A stretch of 23,414 nucleotides of DNA from a virus. A program made the translations under genes and the position numbers. Each line of letters begins with the position of its first letter. The stretch's first letter is position 1. The notes below the pieces were generated by a model that had not been told where the DNA came from, did no database searches, and saw only the letters and a list, made by a program, of their open reading frames with translations. The DNA is taken from positions 1-23,414 of IMG/VR virus record IMGVR_UViG_3300021961_000647; one strand, written 5' to 3'. This document shows positions 13,842 through 21,548 of the stretch, piece after piece.

Positions 13842-14701
13842 TGGCTGATAAATCTTTTGCAGATTACGTCAAGGATTTGATGGGGGTGTTGCCTACTGTT
13901 AATGGTAACCCTATGCTCTCTGTTACCTCTATGACTGATGAGAATGCTCGTTACCGTGAAGACCCCTTCTATAAATCTAGAGACGCTCAAGAACGTAAGC
14001 GCTTAGCTGAAGAAGAAGCCAAAAAAGCTGCTCAGTCGGGTTCAGGGTTATTCGGAGCGATGCCTTCTGGTGGTGGTGATGGTGTTGGAGGTCGTAATTA
14101 CTATGTAGAGCGAGAGGCTCAGTTACGTGCGGCTAATTTACCAGAAGATAAGGTTCAATCAATCTTACGAGCAGAACAGGAAGCAAATAATGCACGTATT
14201 AACTCTGCTTTAACTTTATTTGGTAATGCTGTTATGCCGGGAGCAACTATTCTAGGTTTATCTAAATATGGTCCAGAAGGCTATATGGATTATCTGCAAG
14301 GTAATACTCGTGTGATGATGGGAGATACTTCTGGTTATCAAAGTCCATTTACACCTAAAGCTGCTGGAATAGCTGCTCCTGTTGTTAGTGGAAGGGGTGG
14401 AACTACACGTTCAGCCGATGCAATTCAAGAAGCTATCGCTAGAGCACAGGCTATGGCAAATCCAGCCCCTGTCGTAAATATGAATACACGTTCGGCTGAT
14501 GCAATTCAAGAAGCTATCGCTAGAGCACAAGCCATGTCATCTATTGAAAATGGGATGGAGGCTGCTCGTATAGCCGCTGAACAATCTTATGGTGTAACAC
14601 CCACCTTCAGCAACTCTTCTGATGGTTATTCAGCTCAAGGAAATGGTAGTGGTGGTTACTCGGCTCCTACTATGTCTGACCCTTATGGTGGTTATATCTA
14701 A
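13841..14701 (+). CDS. Unknown, possible minor virion protein with internal repeat
   Basis: A 286-residue protein. The N-terminal part is mixed, with a charged helix (DAQERKRLAEEEAKKAAQ, about 47-64) and a Gly-rich linker. NYYVEREAQLRAANLPEDKVQSILRAEQEANNARI (about 86-120) is helical. The segment TRSADAIQEAIARAQAM occurs twice (189-205 and 216-232), and the C-terminus is Gly/Ser/Tyr-rich (DGYSAQGNGSGGYSAP). I recognise no family. The composition resembles internal or tail virion proteins. The start and stop both overlap neighbours by TAATG. Confidence 0.65.
   Translation: MADKSFADYVKDLMGVLPTVNGNPMLSVTSMTDENARYREDPFYKSRDAQERKRLAEEEAKKAAQSGSGLFGAMPSGGGDGVGGRNYYVEREAQLRAANLPEDKVQSILRAEQEANNARINSALTLFGNAVMPGATILGLSKYGPEGYMDYLQGNTRVMMGDTSGYQSPFTPKAAGIAAPVVSGRGGTTRSADAIQEAIARAQAMANPAPVVNMNTRSADAIQEAIARAQAMSSIENGMEAARIAAEQSYGVTPTFSNSSDGYSAQGNGSGGYSAPTMSDPYGGYI
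14405..14536 (+). repeat. Two 51-bp direct repeats within a virion gene
   Basis: 14405-14455 and 14486-14536 both encode TRSADAIQEAIARAQAM, 27 codons apart. Within them 32 bases (14417-14448 and 14498-14529) are identical; the edges differ by synonymous changes only. This implies a fairly recent duplication under selection for the protein sequence. Confidence 0.88.
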
Positions 14702-15048
14702 TGAAACACTCTATCGGTAAATCACTAGCAGCAGGGACAGCGCAGGAAATCCTCACTGTTCCTAATGGTTACCACGCTGTTGTCACTATGGTTTATGTAA
14801 CCAATACCTCTGGCAGTACTGGTTCCTACAACATGAGCTGGAGACACGCTCATAACAACTATGCTGATGTTATTCGTTTTGCTTATGGTAAGTCATTAGG
14901 TAGCGGTTCCTCTGACCAGTTTGCTAATGGCGAATTGGTTATGAAGGCAGGGGATAAGATGACACTTACAAATACAGTGGCTGTGGATGTTATTGTTACA
15001 TTCGACCTCATTCAAGCAATGCCATTATATGCTTTTGCTGGTGAATAA
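14701..15048 (+). CDS. Small beta-rich probable virion protein
   Basis: A 115-residue protein starting on the preceding stop (TAATG). The sequence alternates like a beta sandwich: AQEILTVPNGYHAVVTMVYVTNTSGSTGSYNMSW is a two- or three-strand segment (about 14-47), and GELVMKAGDKMTLTNTVAVDVIVTFDLI another. IGKSLAAGTAQEILTVPNGYHA recalls a class of small proteins near tail genes of environmental phages that look like capsid- or tail-decorating proteins. No function can be named. Its last codons and stop are part of the duplicated promoter element P3. Confidence 0.68.
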   Translation: MKHSIGKSLAAGTAQEILTVPNGYHAVVTMVYVTNTSGSTGSYNMSWRHAHNNYADVIRFAYGKSLGSGSSDQFANGELVMKAGDKMTLTNTVAVDVIVTFDLIQAMPLYAFAGE

Positions 15049-15087
15049 CACTTGACAAAATTGAAAATATGTGGTATAATAGCAACA
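15044..15087 (+). promoter_or_regulatory. Promoter P3, second copy of the 44-bp promoter element
   Basis: TTGACA (15052-15057) and TATAAT (15075-15080) are perfect and 17 bases apart with an extended -10 (TGG). 41 of 44 bases equal P2 at 6021-6064, including AA plus the TAA stop of the gene before. Expected transcription starts near 15087, only about 14 bases before the ATG of the tail tube gene, leaving room for little more than the AAGGA ribosome binding site (15088-15092). Confidence 0.9.
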
Positions 15088-15100
15088 AAGGAATAAATAA

Positions 15101-15748
15101 ATGACATACTTAGAACTTGTCAATGCGGTGCTTCGACGTCTACGTGAAAAAGAAGTAGGAACTGTTCAACAAACTGCCTATTCTAAACTCATTGGTGACT
15201 TTGTGAACGAAGCCAAAGCACAGATTGAAAATGCTTGGGATTGGAGCAGTCTGCGTACCACATTAGCTTTGAATACTACCTCTGGTGTATTTAACTATGA
15301 ATTGAATGGAACTCAGAACAACTTTGAAATTCTTGATGTATGGAATGATACCAGCAACGTTGAAATGCAACCTAAGACAGCTAGTTGGTTTAACGCTGAG
15401 TTTTTAACAGCAGCACCTCAATCTGGGCAGCCAATGTTCTATAACTTTAACGGTGTTAGCTCAGATGGAGACGCTCAGGTAGATGTCTACCCTATCCCAG
15501 ACGCTACATATAGTTTGTTATTCAACGTAAGTCTTCGTAACACTGTATTGAATGACGATAATGATGTTATCTACATTCCGCATCGACCAATTATTCTAAC
15601 AGCATTAGCAATGGCTATTGAAGAGCGTGGTGAAGATGGCGGTCAGCAAAGTGTTAATGCTTATATGATGGCTCAGAATGCTATTTCGGATGAGATTGCT
15701 TACGATGCAGCTCGTCATCCAGAAGATACAGTGTGGTATAGTGTATGA
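15101..15748 (+). CDS. Tail tube protein A, T7 gp11-like head-tail adaptor
   Basis: A 215-residue protein, first gene under P3. MTYLELVNAVLRRLREKEVG at the start, then AKAQIENAWDWSSLRTTLAL (about 38-57), and IYIPHRPIILTALAMAIEERGEDGG (about 152-176) form the usual pattern of T7-like gatekeeper proteins that sit below the portal as a 12-mer ring. The length is near T7 gp11 (about 196). It is followed directly by the tail nozzle gene, as gp11 is by gp12, with an ATGA overlap. The fold is inferred from pattern and order. Confidence 0.82.
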   Translation: MTYLELVNAVLRRLREKEVGTVQQTAYSKLIGDFVNEAKAQIENAWDWSSLRTTLALNTTSGVFNYELNGTQNNFEILDVWNDTSNVEMQPKTASWFNAEFLTAAPQSGQPMFYNFNGVSSDGDAQVDVYPIPDATYSLLFNVSLRNTVLNDDNDVIYIPHRPIILTALAMAIEERGEDGGQQSVNAYMMAQNAISDEIAYDAARHPEDTVWYSV

Positions 15749-17298
15749 AGCAAATCCAATCACTATCTGTCGTTGCTCCCGGATTCTTTGGTATTAACAG
15801 CCAAGATAGTGGTATTACCCTCAGCAGTAATTTTGCTCTAGTAGCAGACAATTGCATCATTGATAAGTTTGGACGTATTGGTGCTAGAAAAGGGTGGGTA
15901 ACTCAAACTGTTGATGGTGTTGACCAACTATCCGGACTGCCTATCAAGTTTATGATGGAGCACGTTAATGCTGATAACACAGTTGTGACTATCTCAGGCG
16001 GGAATAATAAGCTACTAAAAAATGGGGATGCTGGTAATATCTTTACAGACATAACCCCTGCGCTCTACACAATAACAAATGATTATTGGAAGGGAGCTTC
16101 TTTGTATGACCATGCTTTGATTGTCCAAGATGGGCATGAGCCTGTAGTATATACTGAGAGCGCTTCTCCTGCTTACCAGACAATGACTGATTACACGGGT
16201 GTTACTCAGAGTTATGGCTCTAGCTACCCTCGTGATGTTATAGCTGCTTATGGACGCTTCTGGACACATGATGGGTCTACAGTATATTGGAGTACAGACA
16301 TTGCAGATGTAACGTTCCCTGCCTTTAATGGAGGCACTAGCGGTACATTGAACATATCCTCTGTCCTGCCTAACAACGTAGACACAATTGTAGCACTAGC
16401 GGTTCATAACGGGTTCCTAATCATCTTCTGTGAGAAAAACATTGTTGTTTATGGCGGCGCTGAAAACCCTATTGGAAATTTTGCTTTGTCAGATATTATT
16501 GCTGGTGTTGGGTGTGTCGCTCGTGATAGTGTTCAGAATACTGGTAATGATTTAATCTTCTTATCAGATACTGGTATCCGCAGTCTTGGTCGTTTGTTAC
16601 AAGAAAAATCCTTACCAATGAGGGATTTAACCAAAAACATACGAGATGATTTATCAGAACTTCTGCAAATTGCTTTTGCTGCTGACCCTGCATTGAAACA
16701 AGTTAAAAGCCTTTATAGTGAAGTAAACGCATTTTATCTGTTATCCTTTCCAACTTCAAACATTGTTTATTGCTTAGATATGCGACAGGCTTTAGAGGAT
16801 GGCTCTGCTCGTGCTACTCGATGGGTGGACTATCATGCTACTAGCTTTTTACGTAAACGAAACCGTGATGTTCTCATTGGTTATCCTAATGGCATCAATA
16901 AATACTCAGGTTATTTAGACGGCTCAGACACCTATCAGATGCGCTTCTTATCCCCTTACATGGATATGCAAGATAGTACAATGGTTAAGATTTTGAAGAA
17001 GGTAACAGCAACAGTTATAGGTGGCAATAATCAGGCTTTCATTATTAAATGTGGTTTTGATTATATAGATGCCTACGATTCTTATCCTTTTATTATTGAA
17101 GCTGGTAGTGCTGCTCAGTATAACATCGATGAGTATAACATTGCAGAATACTCTAAGGGTAGTTTGATTGATAAAGTAGACGCTTCTGTTGGTGGGTCTG
17201 GTAACGTCATTCAACTAGGTTTTGAAACAGAAGTTAATAACACAAGTTTTAGTGTTCAAAAACTGGACATCTTTATGAAGACAGGAAGGAAAATCTAA
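15745..17298 (+). CDS. Tail nozzle protein B, T7 gp12-like
   Basis: A 517-residue protein immediately after tail tube A. It starts PGFFGINSQDSGITLSSNFALVADNCIIDKFGRIGARKGW (about 12-51), the classic opening of podovirus nozzle proteins, whose beta-propeller subunits form a six-fold tube through which DNA leaves. Repeated blades such as AYGRFWTHDGSTVYWSTDIAD and VHNGFLIIFCEKNIVVYGG follow, and LIFLSDTGIRSLGRLLQEKSL is the typical later segment. It is shorter than T7 gp12 (about 794). It ends on the start of the short fibre gene (TAATG). Confidence 0.85.
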   Translation: MKQIQSLSVVAPGFFGINSQDSGITLSSNFALVADNCIIDKFGRIGARKGWVTQTVDGVDQLSGLPIKFMMEHVNADNTVVTISGGNNKLLKNGDAGNIFTDITPALYTITNDYWKGASLYDHALIVQDGHEPVVYTESASPAYQTMTDYTGVTQSYGSSYPRDVIAAYGRFWTHDGSTVYWSTDIADVTFPAFNGGTSGTLNISSVLPNNVDTIVALAVHNGFLIIFCEKNIVVYGGAENPIGNFALSDIIAGVGCVARDSVQNTGNDLIFLSDTGIRSLGRLLQEKSLPMRDLTKNIRDDLSELLQIAFAADPALKQVKSLYSEVNAFYLLSFPTSNIVYCLDMRQALEDGSARATRWVDYHATSFLRKRNRDVLIGYPNGINKYSGYLDGSDTYQMRFLSPYMDMQDSTMVKILKKVTATVIGGNNQAFIIKCGFDYIDAYDSYPFIIEAGSAAQYNIDEYNIAEYSKGSLIDKVDASVGGSGNVIQLGFETEVNNTSFSVQKLDIFMKTGRKI

Positions 17299-17684
17299 TG
17301 TCAAATTATTCTAAGCTAACTAACTTCACAGCGAAGGATAGTTTGCCAACTGGGGATGCTAATAAGATTATCAAAGGTACAGAGATTGATGCTGAATTGG
17401 TAGCAATAGCGTCTGCTGTTACGTCTAAAGCGAACAGTGCCTCTCCCGTCTTAACTGGCACCCCAACAGCCCCGACAGCAACGGCGGGTAATAACACTAC
17501 TCAGATTGCTACTACGGCTTTTGTAACTTCTGCGGTGAATAACATTAACACCTTATCCGCTTTCACTATTGAAGAAGTAGGTACAGACTTGTTGTTTAAG
17601 TATAACGGCACTGCGGTAGCTAAACTATCTAGTGCTGGTGCTTTTAGTGCTATTGACAACGTAACCGCTTACGACACGCTATAA
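17298..17684 (+). CDS. Short tail-fibre protein
   Basis: A 128-residue protein. MSNYSKLTNFTAKDSLPTGDANKIIKGTEIDAELVAI (about 1-37) is a frequent N-terminal attachment segment of phage fibres. SPVLTGTPTAPTATAGNNTTQIATTAFVTSAV (about 49-80) is the usual trimeric repeat. The last 41 residues share 16 identities without gaps with the end of the long fibre at 10718-10837, including GT..AKL and NVTAY. The protein is far shorter than most fibres with these elements, so it may be a reduced fibre or a bushing between nozzle and long fibre. Confidence 0.78.
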   Translation: MSNYSKLTNFTAKDSLPTGDANKIIKGTEIDAELVAIASAVTSKANSASPVLTGTPTAPTATAGNNTTQIATTAFVTSAVNNINTLSAFTIEEVGTDLLFKYNGTAVAKLSSAGAFSAIDNVTAYDTL

Positions 17685-17693
17685 GGAAATAAT

Positions 17694-18536
17694 ATGTGGG
17701 AAACACTTCTTCCAATTGGGTTAAGTCTCTTAGGAGCTAACCAAGCTCAGTCAGCAGCCCGTGAGTCGGCTCAGTCTAGCATTGAGTCAGCTAAGATTGC
17801 GGCTGAGGCAGCTAAGTTTAAGCCGTATTCAATCTCGACTGGCTTTGGTACTAGCTTCTTTGACGAGGATAAACAAGAGGCTGGTTATACTCTTGACCCA
17901 ACCCTTCAGGCATTTCGTAATGCTATGTATGGTGGGGCTGGTGAGTTTATGGGGCAAATTCAGTCTGACCCTACCAAAGCAGCTCAAAACTATTATAACC
18001 AACAGATGGCTCTACAACAAGGCAGTCGAGGTGCAGAAGACATTGCCCTTCGTCAGCAACAGTTGCAGAGTGGTCGTATTGGTTTAGGGCTGTCAGGGGC
18101 TGCAATGGGCGCAGGAGCTGGTACAGGGTATATTAACCCAGAACAGTATCAGCGTGACCTAGCTCGTTCTATGGCAGATCAACAGCTTGCTGCATCATCA
18201 ACACAGATGGCTCAAGCAGACATTGACCGCGCTATTTCTCGTGGTACTGGTTTGTTACAGACTGGTTTAGGTATCGAAGAGTATGGGTTAAAGCCATTGC
18301 AGATTGGTGCTGACATTGGTAACCGTGCTTCTACCGCTGGAGCTAACCAAGCACAAGCTCTGTTGGCTGGTGGTCAGGCTGCTGCTCAGGCTAACCTTGC
18401 TGGTGGCTTGGCTGGTGCTGGTATGTTTGGTAACCTAGGCACAGCTTTGATGAAACAACGTTTTGGGACTCCAGCAGCGGCTAGTGCTGGTGGCGGTGGT
18501 TATATGTATGGTAGTAACCCAATGGGAACAGCATAA
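17694..18536 (+). CDS. Internal virion / DNA-ejection protein (T7 gp14-like position)
   Basis: A 280-residue protein with AAGGA (17683-17687) before its ATG. The N-terminus has a hydrophobic stretch (LLPIGLSLLGA) and then an Ala-rich helix (AQSAARESAQSSIESAKIAAEAAKF). Gln-rich helices fill the middle, and Ala/Gly repeats (AQALLAGGQAAAQANLAGGLAGAGMFG) the C-terminus, ending in a Gly-rich tail. Order and composition fit gp14-type proteins, which leave the head first and enter the outer membrane during infection. There is no sequence proof of homology. Confidence 0.65.
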   Translation: MWETLLPIGLSLLGANQAQSAARESAQSSIESAKIAAEAAKFKPYSISTGFGTSFFDEDKQEAGYTLDPTLQAFRNAMYGGAGEFMGQIQSDPTKAAQNYYNQQMALQQGSRGAEDIALRQQQLQSGRIGLGLSGAAMGAGAGTGYINPEQYQRDLARSMADQQLAASSTQMAQADIDRAISRGTGLLQTGLGIEEYGLKPLQIGADIGNRASTAGANQAQALLAGGQAAAQANLAGGLAGAGMFGNLGTALMKQRFGTPAAASAGGGGYMYGSNPMGTA

Positions 18537-18545
18537 GGAGCTAAC

Positions 18546-19502
18546 ATGGCTAGTGAAATTTTAGGGTTATTTGGTACTCAAAGCCCACAACAACTCCGCA
18601 ATACAGCGTTAGACTCCATGATGATTTCCCCTGCTCAGATGGGTAGTCAGGGGCTGTTACAGCAAGTTGTCTCTATGGGTCAGAATGCTGGTACTATGAT
18701 TGGCATGGGTGCTGGTAGCTTGCTTGGTGGTAAGGTTGCTGGTGAGGTTGAGGCTTCATACCTAGATGAGGCTATAAAAGCTGGTAACGCTGTAAAAGGC
18801 ACACCAGCACAAAAGATGAAAGCCGTTGCTGGCGCTTTAGCTGATAAGCCGGGTATGGGTAAACAGTATCTGATGGCTTTGAATGAAGCCCGTAAGCTGG
18901 AAGCTGAAGATTTAGCTTTGGAAGATGCTAAGTTTAAAGCTGCAAACCGTACACGAGATCGTAAAGAAACTCGTATGGTGAAGAACGAAGAGGGTGTGCT
19001 AGAGCCTAGACAGTTCTATTGGACTGAAGACCTTATTAACGGTGTGTGGGTTAAAGCCACGATGCCATCGGATACACCTCCTCCTAAAGGCGATGGTGCT
19101 GGCGGTGGTGGAGACGGAGAGAAAGCAGCGAAACTGGCAGCATTAGCTAAGAAACGAGCTGCTATCGGTGAAGGTGATAACCAATCCCAAGCCGAGTCAG
19201 AGCGACTTCTAAATTCAGGCGGTCTTGTAGGTGCAGGTCCAGAGGTTATTCCTGCTCCACCGAATGAGAAGCCAATGACATTCCCTTCTGCTGACCAACA
19301 ACCAGCTAGTCCAGATCAGATGTCACCAGATCAAATGCAACAGGCAGGTGTACCAGCCGCTATGGTTAAACAATTGGTGGACTATCGGAAATTAGTGGAT
19401 ACGGTTAAAAGGATGAAGGAAGCAGGGGTTGATACAACTGCAATTGAGAGAGAATTAGGTCTTCGGTACAAACGGTTGAAGGACTTAGGACTCGTAAAAT
19501 AA
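18546..19502 (+). CDS. Probable internal virion protein
   Basis: A 318-residue protein with AAGGAG (18535-18540) before the start. Residues 30-70 (PAQMGSQGLLQQVVSMGQNAGTMIGMGAGSLLGGKVAG) are Gly/Met-rich and semi-hydrophobic. 75-140 is a charged helix (AQKMKAVAGALADKPGMGKQ, ARKLEAEDLALEDAKFKAAN). A proline/glycine linker (about 175-190) and a disordered stretch with SPDQMSPDQM (about 254-264) lead to a C-terminal helical bundle (QLVDYRKLVDTVKRMKEAG). I know no named family; position between two ejection-like genes suggests the same role. Confidence 0.65.
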   Translation: MASEILGLFGTQSPQQLRNTALDSMMISPAQMGSQGLLQQVVSMGQNAGTMIGMGAGSLLGGKVAGEVEASYLDEAIKAGNAVKGTPAQKMKAVAGALADKPGMGKQYLMALNEARKLEAEDLALEDAKFKAANRTRDRKETRMVKNEEGVLEPRQFYWTEDLINGVWVKATMPSDTPPPKGDGAGGGGDGEKAAKLAALAKKRAAIGEGDNQSQAESERLLNSGGLVGAGPEVIPAPPNEKPMTFPSADQQPASPDQMSPDQMQQAGVPAAMVKQLVDYRKLVDTVKRMKEAGVDTTAIERELGLRYKRLKDLGLVK

Positions 19503-19514
19503 AAGGATTAGAAC

Positions 19515-21548
19515 ATGGCTAAAGTAAATTGGGACTTACTCTCATACGAAGACCTAAAGGCTGACATGGAGGGTCGTTATGATGACATGAGTGAGGACGC
19601 TTTACGGTATGTAACAGGAGAGGGTTGGGGTACTGGAGAAGCCTTGTTATCTAATATGTCTCAAGGTATCACTTCATCTCTCAGGGGGCTTGCTGGTATG
19701 CTTCCTGAGAATGATTTTATAACCATTGACGAAAAAGCTGATTTGGAGAATGAGCGTCGAGCACGTATGATGCTAGAGACTAACCCCATTGCAGGGTGGG
19801 TTGGTCTTCTCTCTGGCTCTGGACTTGACCCTGTAACACTCCCTGCTACCGTGTTAAAGCCTTTAAGTTGGATGCTGAAGGGGGCGCTAGGTGGCGCTAC
19901 TGGTGGTGTTCTAGACCCTACCTATTCAGAGTTTGGTGACAGTAAGGTTATGAACATCCTAGCAGGGGCTGGTTTAGGTGCTGGTCTTGGTTATGGACTT
20001 GGTAAGCTGTTCGGTCGGTTTGGTAAGGCTGGTGAAGCAGAGAAGGATGCAGCTAAAATCCTGAAATCTGAAGACCCATTGAAGGCGGTGGATGAAACTG
20101 TCGGCGCAGATGGTGTTGCAGCTAAGCTGGATAAAGAGACACCAGCATCTCCTAAAATCCCTGAGAACGCTACGTTTAACCCACAGACAAAGCAGTTTGA
20201 GGTTGAGGAAGAAGTTCTACCCACAGTTAACTTTAACCTCCCTCGTACCCTATCAGGCGCTAAGCCTCGCTTCAATCAGTTTACTCCTGTCTTTGCTAAC
20301 GATCTAGACAAAGCATTATACATCATTGGTAAGGGTGCTACTAAGAGTGCTAGCCATGCAGCCTATGTGGATTGGGTTAAAGGCGTAACAGGTTTGTCGG
20401 ATGCTGAGGTTTCTGCCCTAGCCCGTACAACCCGTGATGAGTTGGTTAAGAAGATAGGTGCTGGTGAGGTTAGCGGTGACAAGATAGCAGTGGATGCCTC
20501 TAGCACTTCTGCAAGAATAATTGAAACTGCCTCTGCACCTAAGAAGGTGGCTAAGGCTATCAAGCCAGAAGTAACCATTAAAGATGGGCTGGATGAAGAG
20601 GACTTAAACCTACTCGCACGCGCTGGTGTTAAGGTTGTTACTAACAGAGATGGTACTATTAACTTCCGCGACACAAGCAAACCGAACCAACCATTCATTA
20701 GTAATGGTGAGTTCATGGACCGTATGGAAGCTGCTGGTATTGCCATCGATCTTCCAGCCTATCGTGCTCGTACCAAAGCAGAAGTTACGGCAGCACAAGA
20801 ATCTGAGGCTGCTGCTATGGGTCGAGGTGTTGGTGATCAACCAGAGATAACCCCTCAGTCACAGCAGTTTTGGTCAGGCATTCCTCCTGTTAACAAAGAA
20901 CAGTGGACAGCCCCTAAAGCCCCTGAGACGGACCGAGCAGCACTAGAGGCTATCGGTGCTCCAGTAGAACCTAAGTCTGTTGGTGCTCGTGGTGTGTCTC
21001 CTGCTCGTCAATATGCTAGCGACTTGATGCCCGGTATTGATGCGCTGCCGCCTACTGAGATGATGAACCGCCTAACCTCTATGAGTGTTCAGGATGTGAT
21101 TAAGATGCTTCCTCCCAAAGTACAAGCGGAGATGGCTTCAAAACATAAGAGAGGTCTTGTAGGTTATATGGAAGATGGGTTACAATACCTAAAGGTAATT
21201 CAGAAACGACATGGCAACATCGTAGAGTGGATGGTTAAACGGTCAAAGAATGACAAGGCACTAGAACCTAAAGAGGTCGGTGCTTTTGCTCCTTTCTATT
21301 GGCACGCCTTTAACTCTCGTATTGCTGCCCTTGACAAAGCCTTAGACCATCGCGCTGCTGGTGGCTCATGGGTTGATAGTGAAGGTGCTAAGTTGGCGCG
21401 TGACTTGCAGTATTATACTGGAGTTATGCTTTTCAAACAAGAACAAGGCAGTAAAGCTGGTCGGTCGCTGAACGCTTATAACCTGTTGAGCGAGAAGATT
21501 CGTAACAACAAAACTGTACAAAATATGTTTCCCGGAGTGCTTTGCTAA
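19515..21548 (+). CDS. Large internal/ejection protein, N-terminal half of a possible split protein
   Basis: A 677-residue protein. It starts MAKVNWDLLSYEDLKADMEGRYDDMSEDALRYV. A Gly/Ala-rich hydrophobic region (about 107-168: LPATVLKPLSWMLKGALGGATGG and ILAGAGLGAGLGYGLGKLFG) looks able to enter a membrane. Long disordered Pro/Glu-rich stretches follow, and the end (about 515-670) is helical (MMNRLTSMSVQDVIKMLPPKVQAEM, RALEPKEVG, YTGVMLFKQEQGSKAGRSLNAYN). In other phages a similar AGRxLNA segment runs on into the kind of sequence that here starts the next gene. No lytic transglycosylase motif was seen. Its TAA overlaps the next ATG. Confidence 0.7.
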   Translation: MAKVNWDLLSYEDLKADMEGRYDDMSEDALRYVTGEGWGTGEALLSNMSQGITSSLRGLAGMLPENDFITIDEKADLENERRARMMLETNPIAGWVGLLSGSGLDPVTLPATVLKPLSWMLKGALGGATGGVLDPTYSEFGDSKVMNILAGAGLGAGLGYGLGKLFGRFGKAGEAEKDAAKILKSEDPLKAVDETVGADGVAAKLDKETPASPKIPENATFNPQTKQFEVEEEVLPTVNFNLPRTLSGAKPRFNQFTPVFANDLDKALYIIGKGATKSASHAAYVDWVKGVTGLSDAEVSALARTTRDELVKKIGAGEVSGDKIAVDASSTSARIIETASAPKKVAKAIKPEVTIKDGLDEEDLNLLARAGVKVVTNRDGTINFRDTSKPNQPFISNGEFMDRMEAAGIAIDLPAYRARTKAEVTAAQESEAAAMGRGVGDQPEITPQSQQFWSGIPPVNKEQWTAPKAPETDRAALEAIGAPVEPKSVGARGVSPARQYASDLMPGIDALPPTEMMNRLTSMSVQDVIKMLPPKVQAEMASKHKRGLVGYMEDGLQYLKVIQKRHGNIVEWMVKRSKNDKALEPKEVGAFAPFYWHAFNSRIAALDKALDHRAAGGSWVDSEGAKLARDLQYYTGVMLFKQEQGSKAGRSLNAYNLLSEKIRNNKTVQNMFPGVLC

